From positions 2,604,001 to 2,668,000 of the forward strand of contig JALJCQ010000012.1 of assembly GCA_023091665.1 (NCBI GenBank): a DNA stretch of 64,000 nt, given 5' to 3'. Shown piece after piece: positions 9,618 to 21,198 of the stretch; position 1 is the first letter of the stretch; each line of letters begins with the position of its first letter. The position numbers and the translations under genes were made by a program. The DNA is from Pythium myriotylum. Taxonomy: Eukaryota > Oomycota > Peronosporomycetes > Pythiales > Pythiaceae. The notes under the pieces are model-generated. The model had not been told where the DNA came from, did not search any database, and worked only from the letters and a program-made list of their open reading frames with translations.

Positions 9618-12600
9618 ATGAGCCCAAGCCCAGCCGACTCTGCCTCCACCGACTTCGCCTCCCCAGCCTTCGCCATGGATTCGACCACCCCAGCCCGCAT
9701 CAACAAGTTCGACGGAACCAACTTCCACACATGGAAGTTCAAGATGCAGATGGTGCTCGAAGAACGCGACGTCTGGGAAGTTGTCTGTGGAGAGGTCAAA
9801 CTCGAGCAGTGCCAGACCGACGCGGACCGAGCCCTCTTCAAGAAGAAGTCTCGCAAGGCGCTCGCGATGATCTGTCTCGCGATGGAAGACTCGCAGCTCC
9901 CGCTGGTTCGGTCGGCGGGTGGTGCGCAAGATGCATGGTCAAGACTGGAAGAACACTTCGAGAAGAAGAGCCTTGCCAACAAGCTCTTTCTTCGTCGTCG
10001 TTTCTTCACGACCATGATGGAAGAAGGTGACGATGTGCTCACGCACATCAACAAGCTCAAGACCCTGGCGGAGCAACTCGACGCAGTCGGCGCTCCGGTC
10101 AGCGAAGACGACTTGGTGATCACGCTTCTCGGCAGTCTCAGCGAGTCGTACCAGTTCCTCATCACGGCGTTGGAGTCGCGTGTCGACGCGCTCACGTGGG
10201 AACTCGTGACGTCTCGGCTGCTCCACGAAGACATGAAGCGCAAGGAGCAAGGTGGCGACGGAGCCACGCTTGGCCAAGCGTTCATGACAAGTGACGCGAA
10301 GCCCAAGGGCCGTGCAGTCAAGAAGACTGGCACGTGCAACTACTGCGGCAAGATCGGTCATTGGGCCGCGGAGTGCCACTCGCGTGTCAAGGACAACGGC
10401 AACGGCAACGGCAACTCCGGCGGCAACGGCAACGGCAACGGAAACGGCAACCCTCGGCAACGGTTCCAGCGAGCGAACCTTGCGCGAGATGAAGACCCCG
10501 GCGAGTACCTGTTCTCGGTCGGGAAGACCCAAGGCAAGTCGAGTCAATCCACGGCGTGGTTGGTCGACTCGGGTGCGACTCAGCACATGTCGCGAACCAA
10601 GCAGTTCATGATGAACTACAAGAAGATTGAGCCAGTCGACGTGCATCTGGCCGATGATGGCACGGTCCAAGCGGTTGGCGTGGGAGACATTCTCATGTCG
10701 ATGAAGACTCCAAGCGGTGTCAAGAAGGGTTTGCTCACCAACGTGTGGCATATCCCCAAGCTCAGCCGCAACCTGTTCTCGGTCGGAAGATTCACGGAGG
10801 ACGTTGCTCCCGTGACGTTCGACAAGGACGGTTGCTTCGTCGTTCTCAAGGGCGCCAAGCGGACCATCGGCACTCGAATCGGCAAGGGTCTGTTCAAGCT
10901 CAACATGTCTCCAGTGTCGATTGAAGCAGCCCACGCCGCCAGTGCAAGACGAGGTCGCGCCATGTCCAAGTCGTACCTGTGGCACCTCCGACTCGGTCAT
11001 ATCGGCTTCAGCGGACTCGAAGCCATCGTCAAGAAGGACCTCGCCGACGGACTCGATATCGGGTCTGTGCAGGAATGGGAGGTCTGTGAAGGCTGTGCAC
11101 TCGGCAAGCTGACTCGCGTCAAGTTCCAGTCGGGCACGACCAAGCGGTCTGCGAATCTGCTTGACGTCGTGTACAGCGATGTGGCCGGTCCCATGAAGAC
11201 TCCGACTTTCGGCGGCATGAAGTACTTTGCCACCTTCACCGACGACAAGTCTCGACTGTGCAAGCTGTACCTAATGAGGCCCAAGGACGAAGTCTACGAC
11301 AAGTTCGTCGAGTTCGTCAACTGGGCCGAGAACCAAACCGGTCGTCGAGTCAAGGTGCTCCGAATCGACGGCGGCGGCGAGTACCAGTCGGCCAAACTTG
11401 CCAAGTTCTGCCGCAAGCGTGGCATCGAGCACGACGTCACGCCGCCATATACGTCTCAGTTGAACGGTGTGGCGGAGCGCATGAACCGAACCATCAGTGA
11501 GTGTGGGCGTTGCAAACTCCACCATGCCAACTTGTCCGACGAGTACTGGGGGGAAGCCGTCATGACTGCAGTCGAAGTTTGCAACCGACTTCCGACCCGC
11601 GCTCAAGACTTGTACAAGTCGCCGTACGAAGAATGGTACGGGAAGAAGCCCTTGCTCGCCAACTTCAAGGTGTTCGGCTGCCATGCGTACGTCCACGTGC
11701 CCAAGGAGAAGCGGTCGAAGTTCGACGCCCGAGCCATCTTGTGTCGGTTCCTCGGCTACTCGGACCACGAGAAGGCGTATCGGTTTGAAGAAATCGCAAC
11801 CGGTCGGATCGTCATCAGTCGAGACGCGCAGTTCATGGAAGACACGTTCGACGATGGCAAGCGCGAAGAACCCTGGAGCAAGTCCGTCGAGTTCCGCGAC
11901 GATGAAGATGATGAAGATCAAGATGAAGCAACCGACAACCAAGATGATGAAGACATGGGTGAGCAGCCAGCCTCACCAGCACCAAGTCAGCGCAGCTACG
12001 AGCGACCGGAGTGGCAACAGGGCCAGCGGTCGCAGCGTCCAGCAGCACCAGCATCGGCCCAGCAGCCGAATGTCGACTACGCACCAGGGTCCAAGCGCCA
12101 CTCTCGCACGCACTCGCTCGAGAACCTGGCTGAACCGCCAGTTGAGAAGCGCTACGGACGTGTTGGACGCACAAGTGGTGCGACTCCACCACCCACGCAA
12201 GGTCCAAGGACATCGCTCGAAGATCTGTCTGCACTGCTCACGTCGATCGAAGAGGAAGGCGTAGAAGATGAAGACGAAGAAGGCGAAGACGTGCAAGAAC
12301 AAGGGGGAGAAGATCAAGACCACGATCTCGAAGAATTTGCTCTCGTCGTGAATTCAGGGGGAGAGTTGCCGACATCGTTCAAGTCGGCGATGGAATCCGA
12401 CGACGCCAGCAACTGGAAGGAAGCCTGCGACTCCGAGCTCGAGTCGCTCAAGAAGAACTAGACCTGGGATCTAGTCCCTTTGCCAGCCGGACGCAAGGCC
12501 ATCACCAGCAAGTGGGTGTTCAAGGTCAAGGAAACCGCCGAAGGACTCGTCGAGCGGTACAAGGCTCGACTCGTTGCCAAGGGGCTCCTGCAGAAGTACG

Positions 12601-13991
12601 GCATCGACTTCGAAGAGACGTTCGCACCTGTTGCCAAGTTCACGTCGATCCGAACCATCCTCAGCATCGCCGCTCGACACAAGCTCATGATCCATCAGAT
12701 GGATGTCAAGACGGCGTTCCTGAACGGCAACCTCGACGAAGAAATCTACATGAAGCAGCCCGAAGGCTTCGTCGACCAGCGCCACCCGGACTACGTGTGC
12801 AAGCTCAAGCGCTCGCTCTACGGTCTCAAGCAGTCGCCACGCATGTGGAACCAGACCATCGACGCCTTCATGCGCAAGGTCGGCTTCACCAAGTGCGAGA
12901 TGGACCACTGCGTGTACGTCAAGCGGAGCGGCTCAGCGATGATCTTCGTGGTGATCTACGTCGACGACCTCATCCTCGCCTGCAACAGCCTCGAGCTGCT
13001 CACGGCGACCAAGCGTGCACTCAGCGAACGCTTCGAGATGTCCGACCTCGGCGAACTCAAGTACTGCCTCGGCATGGAAGTTGATCAAGACCCCAAGTCC
13101 GGCGACGTGACCATGCGGCAGACCAAGTTCCTGCAGTCGATCCTGACCAAGTTCGGCATGCAAGACTGCAAACCAGTGAGGACCCCTCAAGACCCCGGAC
13201 TCAAGCTGACCAAGGCCATGTGTGAAGGTGGTTGCAAGCACGAAGACACCATGAAGAACGTGCCGTACCGAAGTGCAGTCGGTGCACTCATGTACCTCAT
13301 GGTCGGCACTCGACCAGACCTCGCAGCGGCAGTCGGCACACTCAGCCAGTTCGCCGCGGACCCGTGTCCAACACACTGGCAAGCTCTCAAGCGTGTGCTC
13401 CGGTATCTGCAAGCGACTCCGACGTACGGCCTGCAGTTCTCGGCATCGAACGACGGAAGACTGGTCGGCTACTCCGACGCCGACTGGGCTGGCGACATCG
13501 AGTCACGTCGAAGCACCAGCGGCTACGTGTTCATGCTCAACGGCGGATGCATCAGCTGGCGCAGCAAGAAGCAGCGAACTGTCGCCCTCTCCTCGACCGA
13601 AGCAGAGTACATGGCTCTATCGGAAGCGATCCAAGAAGCCGTGTGGCTCAAGGCGTTCCTGTGCGAACTCGGCGAAGTTGCAAGCGACCAAGCGCTCACG
13701 GTGTACGAAGACAACCAAGGTGCGATCGCGTTGGCCAAGAACCCCGAGTTCCACAAGCGCACCAAGCACATCGACATTCGCTACCACTTCGTTCGTGAGA
13801 AGGTCGAGGACGGTCAAGTGTGTCTGCAGTATTGCCCGACCCAAGACATGCTTGCCGACATCATGACCAAGCCGATCCCCACTGTCCAGTTCGACGTGCT
13901 CCGCACCAAGCTTGGTGTTCAAGACGCAGTCGAGTCGAGGGGGAGTGTTGAAGATGATGCGCCTCGAACCCAGCGTCATCATTCCAGTTGA
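9618..13991 (+). pseudogene. E3 copia gag-pol polyprotein with one in-frame TAG
   Basis: The least damaged copy: a single frame of about 1,457 codons interrupted only by TAG at 12459-12461. Order: gag, CCHC knuckle CNYCGKIGHWAAEC, protease DSGAT, GAG-pre-integrase, integrase core (GGGEYQ, PYTSQLNG), integrase C-terminal region uninterrupted at [10 protein letters not shown], acidic linker, RVT_2 RT with YVDD, RNase H with SDADWAG. The TAG replaces the GAG of KKNETWDLV at the integrase/RT boundary; E4 has the identical change. The first ATG (9618) lies in the primer site. Integrase has LRIDGGGEY where E0 and E1 have LRTDGGGEY. The stop lies 43 bases inside the 3' LTR. Confidence 0.9.
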
Positions 13992-14211
13992 AGCTCAGCA
14001 GTTGAAGCTCGGCTGTAGAAGATTCTCCTGCAGAAGGTTCGACATGTGGAAGATTCGACATGTGGAAGATTCGACATGTGGAAGATTCTCCGTCTGGTTC
14101 TGGTTTGAATCCAGTTCCACCCATCGACTTCGTTGAAGTATCCACGAAGTCAGTTCATGTTTGCATATGTTTACGATAGGTAGGACATGCATATGATTAC
14201 GGCAGCGTAGG
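13946..14211 (+). repeat. 3' LTR of E3, first part
   Basis: Begins at TGTTGAAG after the polypurine tract. It shows three copies of the 16-bp unit and is interrupted at 14211 by the gypsy element; the LTR resumes at 21507 and ends at 21601. GTAGG at 14207-14211 is repeated at 21502-21506. Confidence 0.85.
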
Positions 14212-14514
14212 TGTAGCGGGGTACACAAGTTATACTTGCAGTTACATAGGTAGTGTGGTTACATAATTAGGGTGGTCCACTTAGGGGAAAAGTTACCCTA
14301 AGTAGTGACTCAGGTTTATCAGATTTCAGTAGGTAATATCCCTGGTTTATTTACCAGGGATATAGGGCTCTAGGGTTAATCCTCAGAGAGGATTAATATA
14401 TGGCAGTTCGCCTTTTGCCAAGTCTTTGGCGCTCGTCGACAGGGGTCGACTCGGAGCGGCTGCTCTCGCTTCCTCCAAGCGAAGTGCTGTGTAGTGGTCA
14501 CGTGGACCGCTACA
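14212..14514 (+). repeat. 5' LTR of the gypsy element
   Basis: 303 bp. Rich in perfect or near-perfect palindromes: ATATCCCTGGT/ACCAGGGATAT, ATTAATCCTC/GAGGATTAAT and a pair around GTCGAC (CGCTC...GAGCG). These would fold into successive hairpins in RNA or single-stranded cDNA. Confidence 0.9.
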
Positions 14515-14553
14515 CTTGGTAGCACTCGTCGTCAATCCGACACCGACATCGCC

Positions 14554-15690
14554 ATGTCCGAAGCTTCCGACTTCGCGATGGCGTCAAGCCATCCGACGCT
14601 GTCGCGTCAAGACCATCAGTATCTGGATGACGCCCAGTGGGCCTATCTCCAGAAGATGAAGGCCATCAATGGCCGAGCAAGCATCAACGAGCTGCTTCAA
14701 CGCGGCTCTGGCGAAGTCCTCGCTCACATCGCGCGATTCCGCGACTATGAGATTGCTCTGGAGCAACACGTGCTCGACGTTGTTACGTCTCGCGTCGCCG
14801 CAGCTCAAGCGACTCAGGCTGCGACGGTGGCTCCCACCATCAGCTATGTGCCCTCTCCGGCACCCCCGGAAGGCCCGAAGCCCGTTCGAGTCACGGTCTC
14901 CCAGTACTCTGGGGCTGAAGGCGAGAACCTCGTCTTTTGGCAGCGCGAGGTCGAGCTCGCAATGGCGGCAGGTCGTATCCGCGACGAACGTCAGAAGGTG
15001 ACCTTCGCGATATCCAACATGAAGGATCGCGCCAAGGTCTGGGCCTTGACTTGTGAGACTTCACAGCCCGGATTCTTCCGCGATTGGCCATCACTCGCCG
15101 ATGCCACGAAGCTGATGTTTCAGCCGCCGAACGTGGCGCACCGCCAGCGCGCGGCATTCCTTGCCTGTCGCCAAGGCAATCGCGACCTGCGCTCCTTTGT
15201 GCAGGAGTTGCGACAACTCCGTGCCAACATGGCCGCGAATACTCTCGCCGAGGACGTGATGCTCACGACCTTCATGGAAGGGATGAATCCCGGCCCCGAA
15301 AAGGCCGCGGTTTTCCGCGAAGAACCGGCGTTCTTGGAAGACGCGTTCGTCGTCGCGCTGTAAGAAGACTACGTCCAGCGCCTCGCACGGGGTCTACCCG
15401 CGAATCCGGCAGCGCCGTCTCCGGTTCCTCCGGTCCAACCTCCGTCTTCGGAGCCGATGGATCTGAGTGTAATTGACCTCAGCGGAGTCAATCTGAGCAC
15501 GTTCGACTTGAGTGCGATCGACGTGAAGGCACTTCACATCAAGTGTTTCACTTGTGGGAAGTTTGGCCACTTCCAGCGCGATTGCCCGCGCAACAAGGGC
15601 AGTGCACGCGCCCGTCGTGGAAGACCACGTCGCTCGGTAGGCCGAGGCGGACCCGCCTCCGCGTCTCAGGGAAACGACAATTCCCAGTAG
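14554..15690 (+). pseudogene. Gypsy gag with CCHC knuckle and one in-frame stop
   Basis: Frame from ATG 14554 encodes a retrotransposon gag (conserved segment around FWQREVELAMAAGRIRD) ending with a zinc knuckle CFTCGKFGHFQRDC near 15548-15590. A TAA at 15361-15363 interrupts the frame between capsid-like and knuckle parts without shifting it. The frame ends at TAG 15688-15690, twelve bases after a GGGAAAC slippery heptamer (15669-15675). Gag would assemble the particle and bind RNA. Confidence 0.85.
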
Positions 15691-18600
15691 ACGCGGGGCA
15701 GTCTGCTGGGGCGATCACCCCTCGCTCCGCGAGATCGAACACGACATCATCGCGGGGCGGGCCGCCCCCTAGAGAAGGTCTCTTCTCGGCAGCTGACAAG
15801 CAACGTGTCAGTGGCGAACTCATCGTCGTCACTGCTCAAGTGAAAGGATTCTCACGTTCCTTTAAGGTCTTAATAGACTCTGGTGCGACGCGCAATTACG
15901 GTCGCAAGCAAAGTATTGCTGAAAATCCTTCTCTGTTTGCTCAAACTTGTGAGCGAGATCTCGGAAGAGTCTCTGTGCGTCTTGCGACGGGAATCGTCGC
16001 AGAGACGAGGAAGATCGAGGTCGATCTACGCATTGCGTTTGTCGATTTCGACTCAGTCGAGCGCTTTACAGTGCTCGACATGGATGAGAGGTTTGATCTC
16101 ATCCTCGGAATGCCGTGGCTGGAGCGCCACGAGCCGTGGATCGACTGGAGGACCAAGTCGATTGGGAGCACGTCTCCCGGCAGGAACGGAGTTCAGGAGC
16201 GTCATGAACCCTCCTTCGTCCGCCGGCTGACGAGCCCCATCAAGGATGATGAAAGTGCCTACTTCATTGGCGTAGTGAACGCCATGGACACCTCGGGTGT
16301 TCCGGAGACGGTCGTGCCGTCTGCCGTGGAGTACGGCGTAGAAGAGGGCGTCGAGTCGTCTCCGCCCCCTCCGAGTACCAGCATGGAAGATGCTTCGGGG
16401 ATGTGTCCCCCTGTCGCGTGCCCGCGTGCGGTTGAGCCGTCTTCACGCCCTTCGGAAACGTCCGAGCCCATGGCTGAGCAGCTCCCGCTCTCGAGCGCAT
16501 CGTATGATGTACACATCGTTGACGTGATGACGGGGTCGTCGATCGACCCGTCTACGGTCGATATGGCACCATTGCCAGAGTTCTCCGAGCTTACTAGCTT
16601 GGAGGAACTTCCTATGGACGATTTCGTCCGCGAGCTCAAGGCTGGTGAGATCGCTTAGGTCGTGATCCTCCGATCTGAGCGAGATCTCGCTCAACTCAAC
16701 ACCTCGACGGTGATTGACGAGGATGTCCTCGTTGAGTTTCGTCAGAAGTTTGACGCTCGCCGTGGTTCGGCCATTCTCAAGAATCCGAAGGATCGGTTCT
16801 ACCCGCTGGTCAAGCGGTTTGCGGAGACTTGCCTCAGCAAGAACCCGCCGGCGGGGCTTCCCCCTGATCGTGGCGTTCGCCACGAGATCAAGCTCAAGCC
16901 TGGCTCGAGCTATGCGACCGTTCGCCAGTGGGCTCTGCCGGCCGAACAATCGGACTTCATTGATGAATTCTTTGCTAAGAAAGCCAAGGCTGGCCTGGTG
17001 CGCGAGAGCGTCTCGCCTCACAGCGCACCAACGTTCTGTGTGCGCAAGCCAAATGGCAAGTGGAGGATTGTCCACGCGTACAACAAGTTGAACGCGCAGA
17101 CGATTCCTGCGTCCACTCCGATCCCTCGGAAGGATGTGATCATCCACCGGATGTCCGGCGCAAAGAAGTTCAGTTCTCTCGACTTGGTCGACGGTTATTA
17201 CCAAGTGCTCATGGAGCGTTGGGATATCCCCAAGACAGCCGTCAGTACGCCGAGCGGTATGCTCTGGGAGTGGCTAGTGATGCCACAGGGGCTGTCGAAC
17301 GCCCCAGCGACGTTCAATCGCTTGGTGACCCATCTGTTCCGTCCCCTGCGAGCGTTCGCGCAGACGTACTTTGACGACATCTACGTCCACACTAGGCCGG
17401 AGCCCGGTCGTGATTTGGATGGGCTCCATGAGGATCACCTCCGTCAAGTTCTCGAATGCCTCGAGGAGCATAAGCTTTATGCCAACTTGGATAAGTGTAT
17501 CTTCGGTGCCGAAGAGATCCCAGTGCTTGGGTGTTTCGTCGGAGTCGACGGTGTTCGGGCGGATCCCGAGAAGGTGAAGGCAATCGCCGAGTGGCCATCG
17601 CCACGGTCTGTGAAGGACCTACGCAAGTGGTTGGGTCTCGCCAACTACTTGCACAGGTTCACGAAGAACTATGCCGAAATGGCTCGGCCGCTGACTCAGC
17701 TGCTCAAGAACGACGTTGAGTGGTCGTGGTCCCACGACACGGAAGCGGCCTTCCAAAGGATCAAGGAGAGTCTCCTCCAAGCGCCGATCCTGGCGTTGCC
17801 GGATGACTCCGCTCCGTATAGCGTCGTCTGTGACGCCTCCGATTATGCGATCGGCTGTGCACTGCTGCAGAAGGACCAAGAGGGTCATGAGAGAGTCGTC
17901 TCTTACCAGTCTCGGCAGCTCCAAGCGGCCGAGAAGAACTATCCAGTTCACGACAAGGAGTTGTTGGCGATGAAGTACGCCCTGGTGAAATTCCGCGTTC
18001 ACCTTCTCGGCGCGTCGCCGTTCGTGGTCTATACGGACCATGCGTCTCTACGCACAGCGACACAGTCCCCACACTTGTCGCCGCGAATGGCTCGCTGGTT
18101 GTCATTCTTCTCAGAATACAACTTCTCAGTTGAGTACAAGCCGGGTCGGCTTAACGTGCTCGCTGACGCACTCTCTCGGCGTCCCGACTACGAGATGAAT
18201 CATCTCACATCAGTAGTGTCTGATGTCTACGAACTGATTCGTGATGCCTATGAGGGCGATGCACACTGTGCAGCGATCATTCGCGCGCTTCAGGACCCGC
18301 ACGCTGCGAAGTCTCTTGCTCCCCGCGTTCGGGCTCGAGTACATCGTTACTCTTTCCGCGACGGCCTCCTGAGGTATCAGACGTCGCCTGGCGAAGAAGA
18401 TCGCATCGTAGTACCCTCAGATGAGGATTTACGATATGTGATCGCTCACGGCGTTCACGATGCTCCCGGAGCTGGCCATCTCGGCCGTGAGAAGACGTAC
18501 TCGCTTCTCAGCCCAAGGTTTTGGTGGCCCAAGATGTACAAGTGGGTATCGCGGTATGTCCGCACATGTGACGTGTGTCAGCGAGTGAAGCCAAGTGCAC

Positions 18601-20162
18601 ACTCCCAGGCGCCGCTCCAAAGCTTGCCTGTCCCCAGCGATTGCTGGCGCTCTGTGAGCATGGACTTCTTCTTCGGCATGCCGAGAACGTCCAGAGGGCA
18701 CAACGGTGTGCTGGTCTTTGTTGACCGTCTCAGCAAGATGGTCCATCTTGCCCCGGTGTCTGACACCTGCACAGGTCTCGACTGTGCACGACTGTTCGTT
18801 GACGTCGTATTCCGTCATCACGGGTTACCCGATTCGATCGTCTCCGATCGGGATCCCAGGTTCACGAGTGATTTTTGGGAAGGACTCTTCCAAATCCTGG
18901 GGTCCAGGCTCGACATGTCGACCGCGGATCATCCGGAGACCGACGGTCAGACCGAGCGCGCCAATCGCGTTGTCGAGGATATCCTCCGCTCATATTGCGC
19001 GAGCGATCCGCTCTCGTGGTGCGATCACCTCCCCATGGTGGGGTTCGCCATGAACAATTCTGTTCATGCCTCGACAGGCTTGTCTCCATTCTATGTGAAT
19101 GGTCTCCGCCATCCGGCTCTCCCTCTTTGCCTCATGGGTGAGTTCGAGGCTGGCTCAAGTGGAGCTCGGCAACTCCTTGCTGCCCAACTCAATGGGATAC
19201 CCAAGATCGCGGAACGCCGCAAGTTGGATGACTTCCTGACGACACGTGTTAACGTTGTCTCACGCGTACGAGACGCCATGGCTGCTGCCCAAGATCTGCA
19301 AAAAGAACACGCAGACAAGCGAGGTCGCAAGAACACAATGGTGTTTAAAGAAGGGGACTTTGTATTAGTCAATACGAAGAACTTCTCTCAGAACGCGGTC
19401 TCGCGTCTCGACAGCACGAAGCCGTTACCGAGGTTTATCGGCCCCTTCAAAGTGGTGAAGAGGAGTGGCAACTCCTATCGTCTGGATCTGCCAAGCTGGA
19501 TCCAGACGCGTCCGACGTTTTACGTGGGCTTACTTAAGCCGTACCTTCGTCCCGTGGAGACGGAGGAGGAGTCGGGTGAGGTCCCGAGCGGCGACTTCCC
19601 TGATGGCTTGTCGCCGACCACGAGCGTACCGACGCAGGCGATCGAGATCGCGAACGAGGACGCCGTCCCTGCTGGAAGCCAAGCTGTTGGCGGAGGTCGA
19701 AACACTCCCGCTCGAGATGCTCGATGCGACGATGAAGCGTCCACAGGGCCTCCTCCTGTCTTGCGACGATCGGCGCGAGTCGCTGCAGCTCGTCGAAGTT
19801 CGACCGGATCCACCGATCCGCCTCCCTCGACCTATCGTCGAGATCGACCAAGTCGCGTCGGAGCTGATACTGGGCGTCAGCAGCGGGATATAAACCCGCA
19901 GGGGCTGCGTAGCCATACCAAGCGGAAGGCGCGGCGGCCGATCCGCGAGCCGCTTCCGGTGATCGACCGTACTGGGACTCCCCACTCCCACGTTGAGTCG
20001 CTTGGTCGCGTGCGTACGCGTCGCGGGAATCGCGAGATCTTGGTGAAGTGGCTGGGATATCCCAAGTCCCAGAGTTCGTGGGTTGAGGAGTAGGTGCTTC
20101 GCGAGGACTGCCTCGACTTGCTCCGCGAGCACGAGCGGAACCACCCCGAGTGGTTCCAATAG
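15543..20162 (+). pseudogene. Gypsy pol: protease, RT, RNase H, integrase, chromodomain; two in-frame stops
   Basis: Pol lies in the -1 frame relative to gag and overlaps its end by about 148 bases. Protease VLIDSGATRNY with ILGMPWL; RT with the active-site YFDD in QTYFDDIYVHT; RNase H VVCDASDYAIGCALLQ; integrase zinc region (H...H, CDVCQ), catalytic core with SDRDPRFTSDFW and DHPETDGQTERANR; C-terminal chromodomain EILVKWLGY...SSWVEE. TAG codons at 16656-16658 (between protease and RT) and 20091-20093 (inside the chromodomain) interrupt one otherwise continuous frame that ends at TAG 20160-20162. The chromodomain normally steers integration to marked chromatin. Confidence 0.9.
15669..15675 (+). 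promoter_or_regulatory. Putative -1 programmed frameshift site (G GGA AAC)
   Basis: In the gag frame the codons read CAG GGA AAC GAC, fitting the X XXY YYZ rule exactly (GGG AAA C). Slippage gives ...SGKRQFPVD, which is the pol frame. The gag stop follows 12 bases later, and GC-rich complementary blocks downstream (GGGG/CCCC and GCGGGG/CCCCTCGC within about 15691-15730) could form the stimulatory structure. The heptamer and phase are seen; function is inferred. Confidence 0.7.
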
Positions 20163-20985
20163 CGGCATCTGCCGTGTGGTGAGAAGAGTCACGAGAAGGT
20201 TGACCTTGAGCAGTCCCCACAGGGTGGGTCAGAAGCGCAGCTTCAATGTCAGCAGTGACTCTGTTGTCGACGTACAACTTGGCGAAACGAATTCGCATAT
20301 CACGGAGCTTCTTCACTTCCCCGACGTACGTCGGGCTGCGCATCCGCGCCACGTCGACACGCTTGGTGAGCTCGACCCACCTCCAGAACTGAGTGTTGAA
20401 CTCACCCGGCGAGCGGCCGGGCTCGACGATAATCGGCACGCCGAAGATCGGCCCACGCTGGTGGTAGCGCCACTGGTTGAATGTCGCTCGCGACATGTGT
20501 CGCTCGGCGAGGGCTTCGCCAATCGTACAGGGAGCACCCAGGCCGAAGTCGTAGGTGCTCACCCTGTCGGCGACGCGGACGGGTGAGTCCTGGCGAGTCG
20601 CAGGCGCTGGGCGCCGTCGATCTGGGCTGTCGAACGCGCCATCGCGGATGTCACGGTGCGTGACCTTTGGCTGAGCCATCAGCAGGCGCTGCTCTCGCAG
20701 ACGCGCCTCGCGCGCGAGCGCCCACTCATCTTGAGCTTGCGGCGTCGGGTCGCGCGGTTTCTCTTCGTCGTGGGTCGGTGGGGCGGTCTTCCGCTCGCGA
20801 TATTCGCTGGGCGTCATCGTCTTCGCGTCGGCACGCCCGCGAACTTCGCCTTCCTCGACGTCTTCGAGCGCGCGGTCGCGCGGGCGTGGCGGTGACTCCG
20901 CCGGAGGTGGTGAGTTCATCGGTTGGTCTTCGTCGTCGTTGGGGCCGGGGTCGGCAGCGGCCGCTGCGGCTCTTGGGGTGGACAT
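19534..20985 (-). CDS. Antisense ORF at the 3' end of the gypsy element (483 aa, unknown)
   Basis: ATG at 20985 opens a 483-codon reverse-strand frame; 20163-20985 is outside pol on either strand, while its last 630 bases overlap the pol C-terminus antisense. The product is not recognised: an acidic/Pro-rich N-terminus, a central better-structured block (around FNQWRYHQRGPIFGVPI to EAALLTHPV), then Gly/Ser/Arg-rich sequence, a coiled-coil-like heptad stretch and an Arg-Ser tail RPRSRSRSPASVRSWS. Antisense ORFs at this place are known in some plant gypsy lineages. Upstream (21100-21190) is a long polypyrimidine tract on the plus strand. It could be a real accessory protein or partly an artefact of GC-rich antisense sequence. 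Confidence 0.55.
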   Translation of the reverse strand: MSTPRAAAAAADPGPNDDEDQPMNSPPPAESPPRPRDRALEDVEEGEVRGRADAKTMTPSEYRERKTAPPTHDEEKPRDPTPQAQDEWALAREARLREQRLLMAQPKVTHRDIRDGAFDSPDRRRPAPATRQDSPVRVADRVSTYDFGLGAPCTIGEALAERHMSRATFNQWRYHQRGPIFGVPIIVEPGRSPGEFNTQFWRWVELTKRVDVARMRSPTYVGEVKKLRDMRIRFAKLYVDNRVTADIEAALLTHPVGTAQGQPSRDSSHHTADAAIGTTRGGSARARGASRGSPREAPTPQPTNSGTWDIPATSPRSRDSRDAYARDQATQRGSGESQYGRSPEAARGSAAAPSAWYGYAAPAGLYPAADAQYQLRRDLVDLDDRSREADRWIRSNFDELQRLAPIVARQEEALWTLHRRIEHLERECFDLRQQLGFQQGRRPRSRSRSPASVRSWSATSHQGSRRSGPHPTPPPSPRDEGTA

Positions 20986-21198
20986 GCGTCCCTTGTCGCA
21001 GCTTGTGTTGTGCTGCTCGCGGCGCTCCGCGCTACCGTGCCGACTGCGGACGGCCTTCAGAAATCTCCGTGCGCGGGCGGCGCGCTCTCGTCTTGGTGCT
21101 TCTCTCGGTTTTTCCTTCTTCTCCCTCTCTCGCTCTCTCTCTTTGTACCGTGACCTGCTCCATTAAACCCCCGGTCTTCTATTTTGGGTGGGGGGTGG

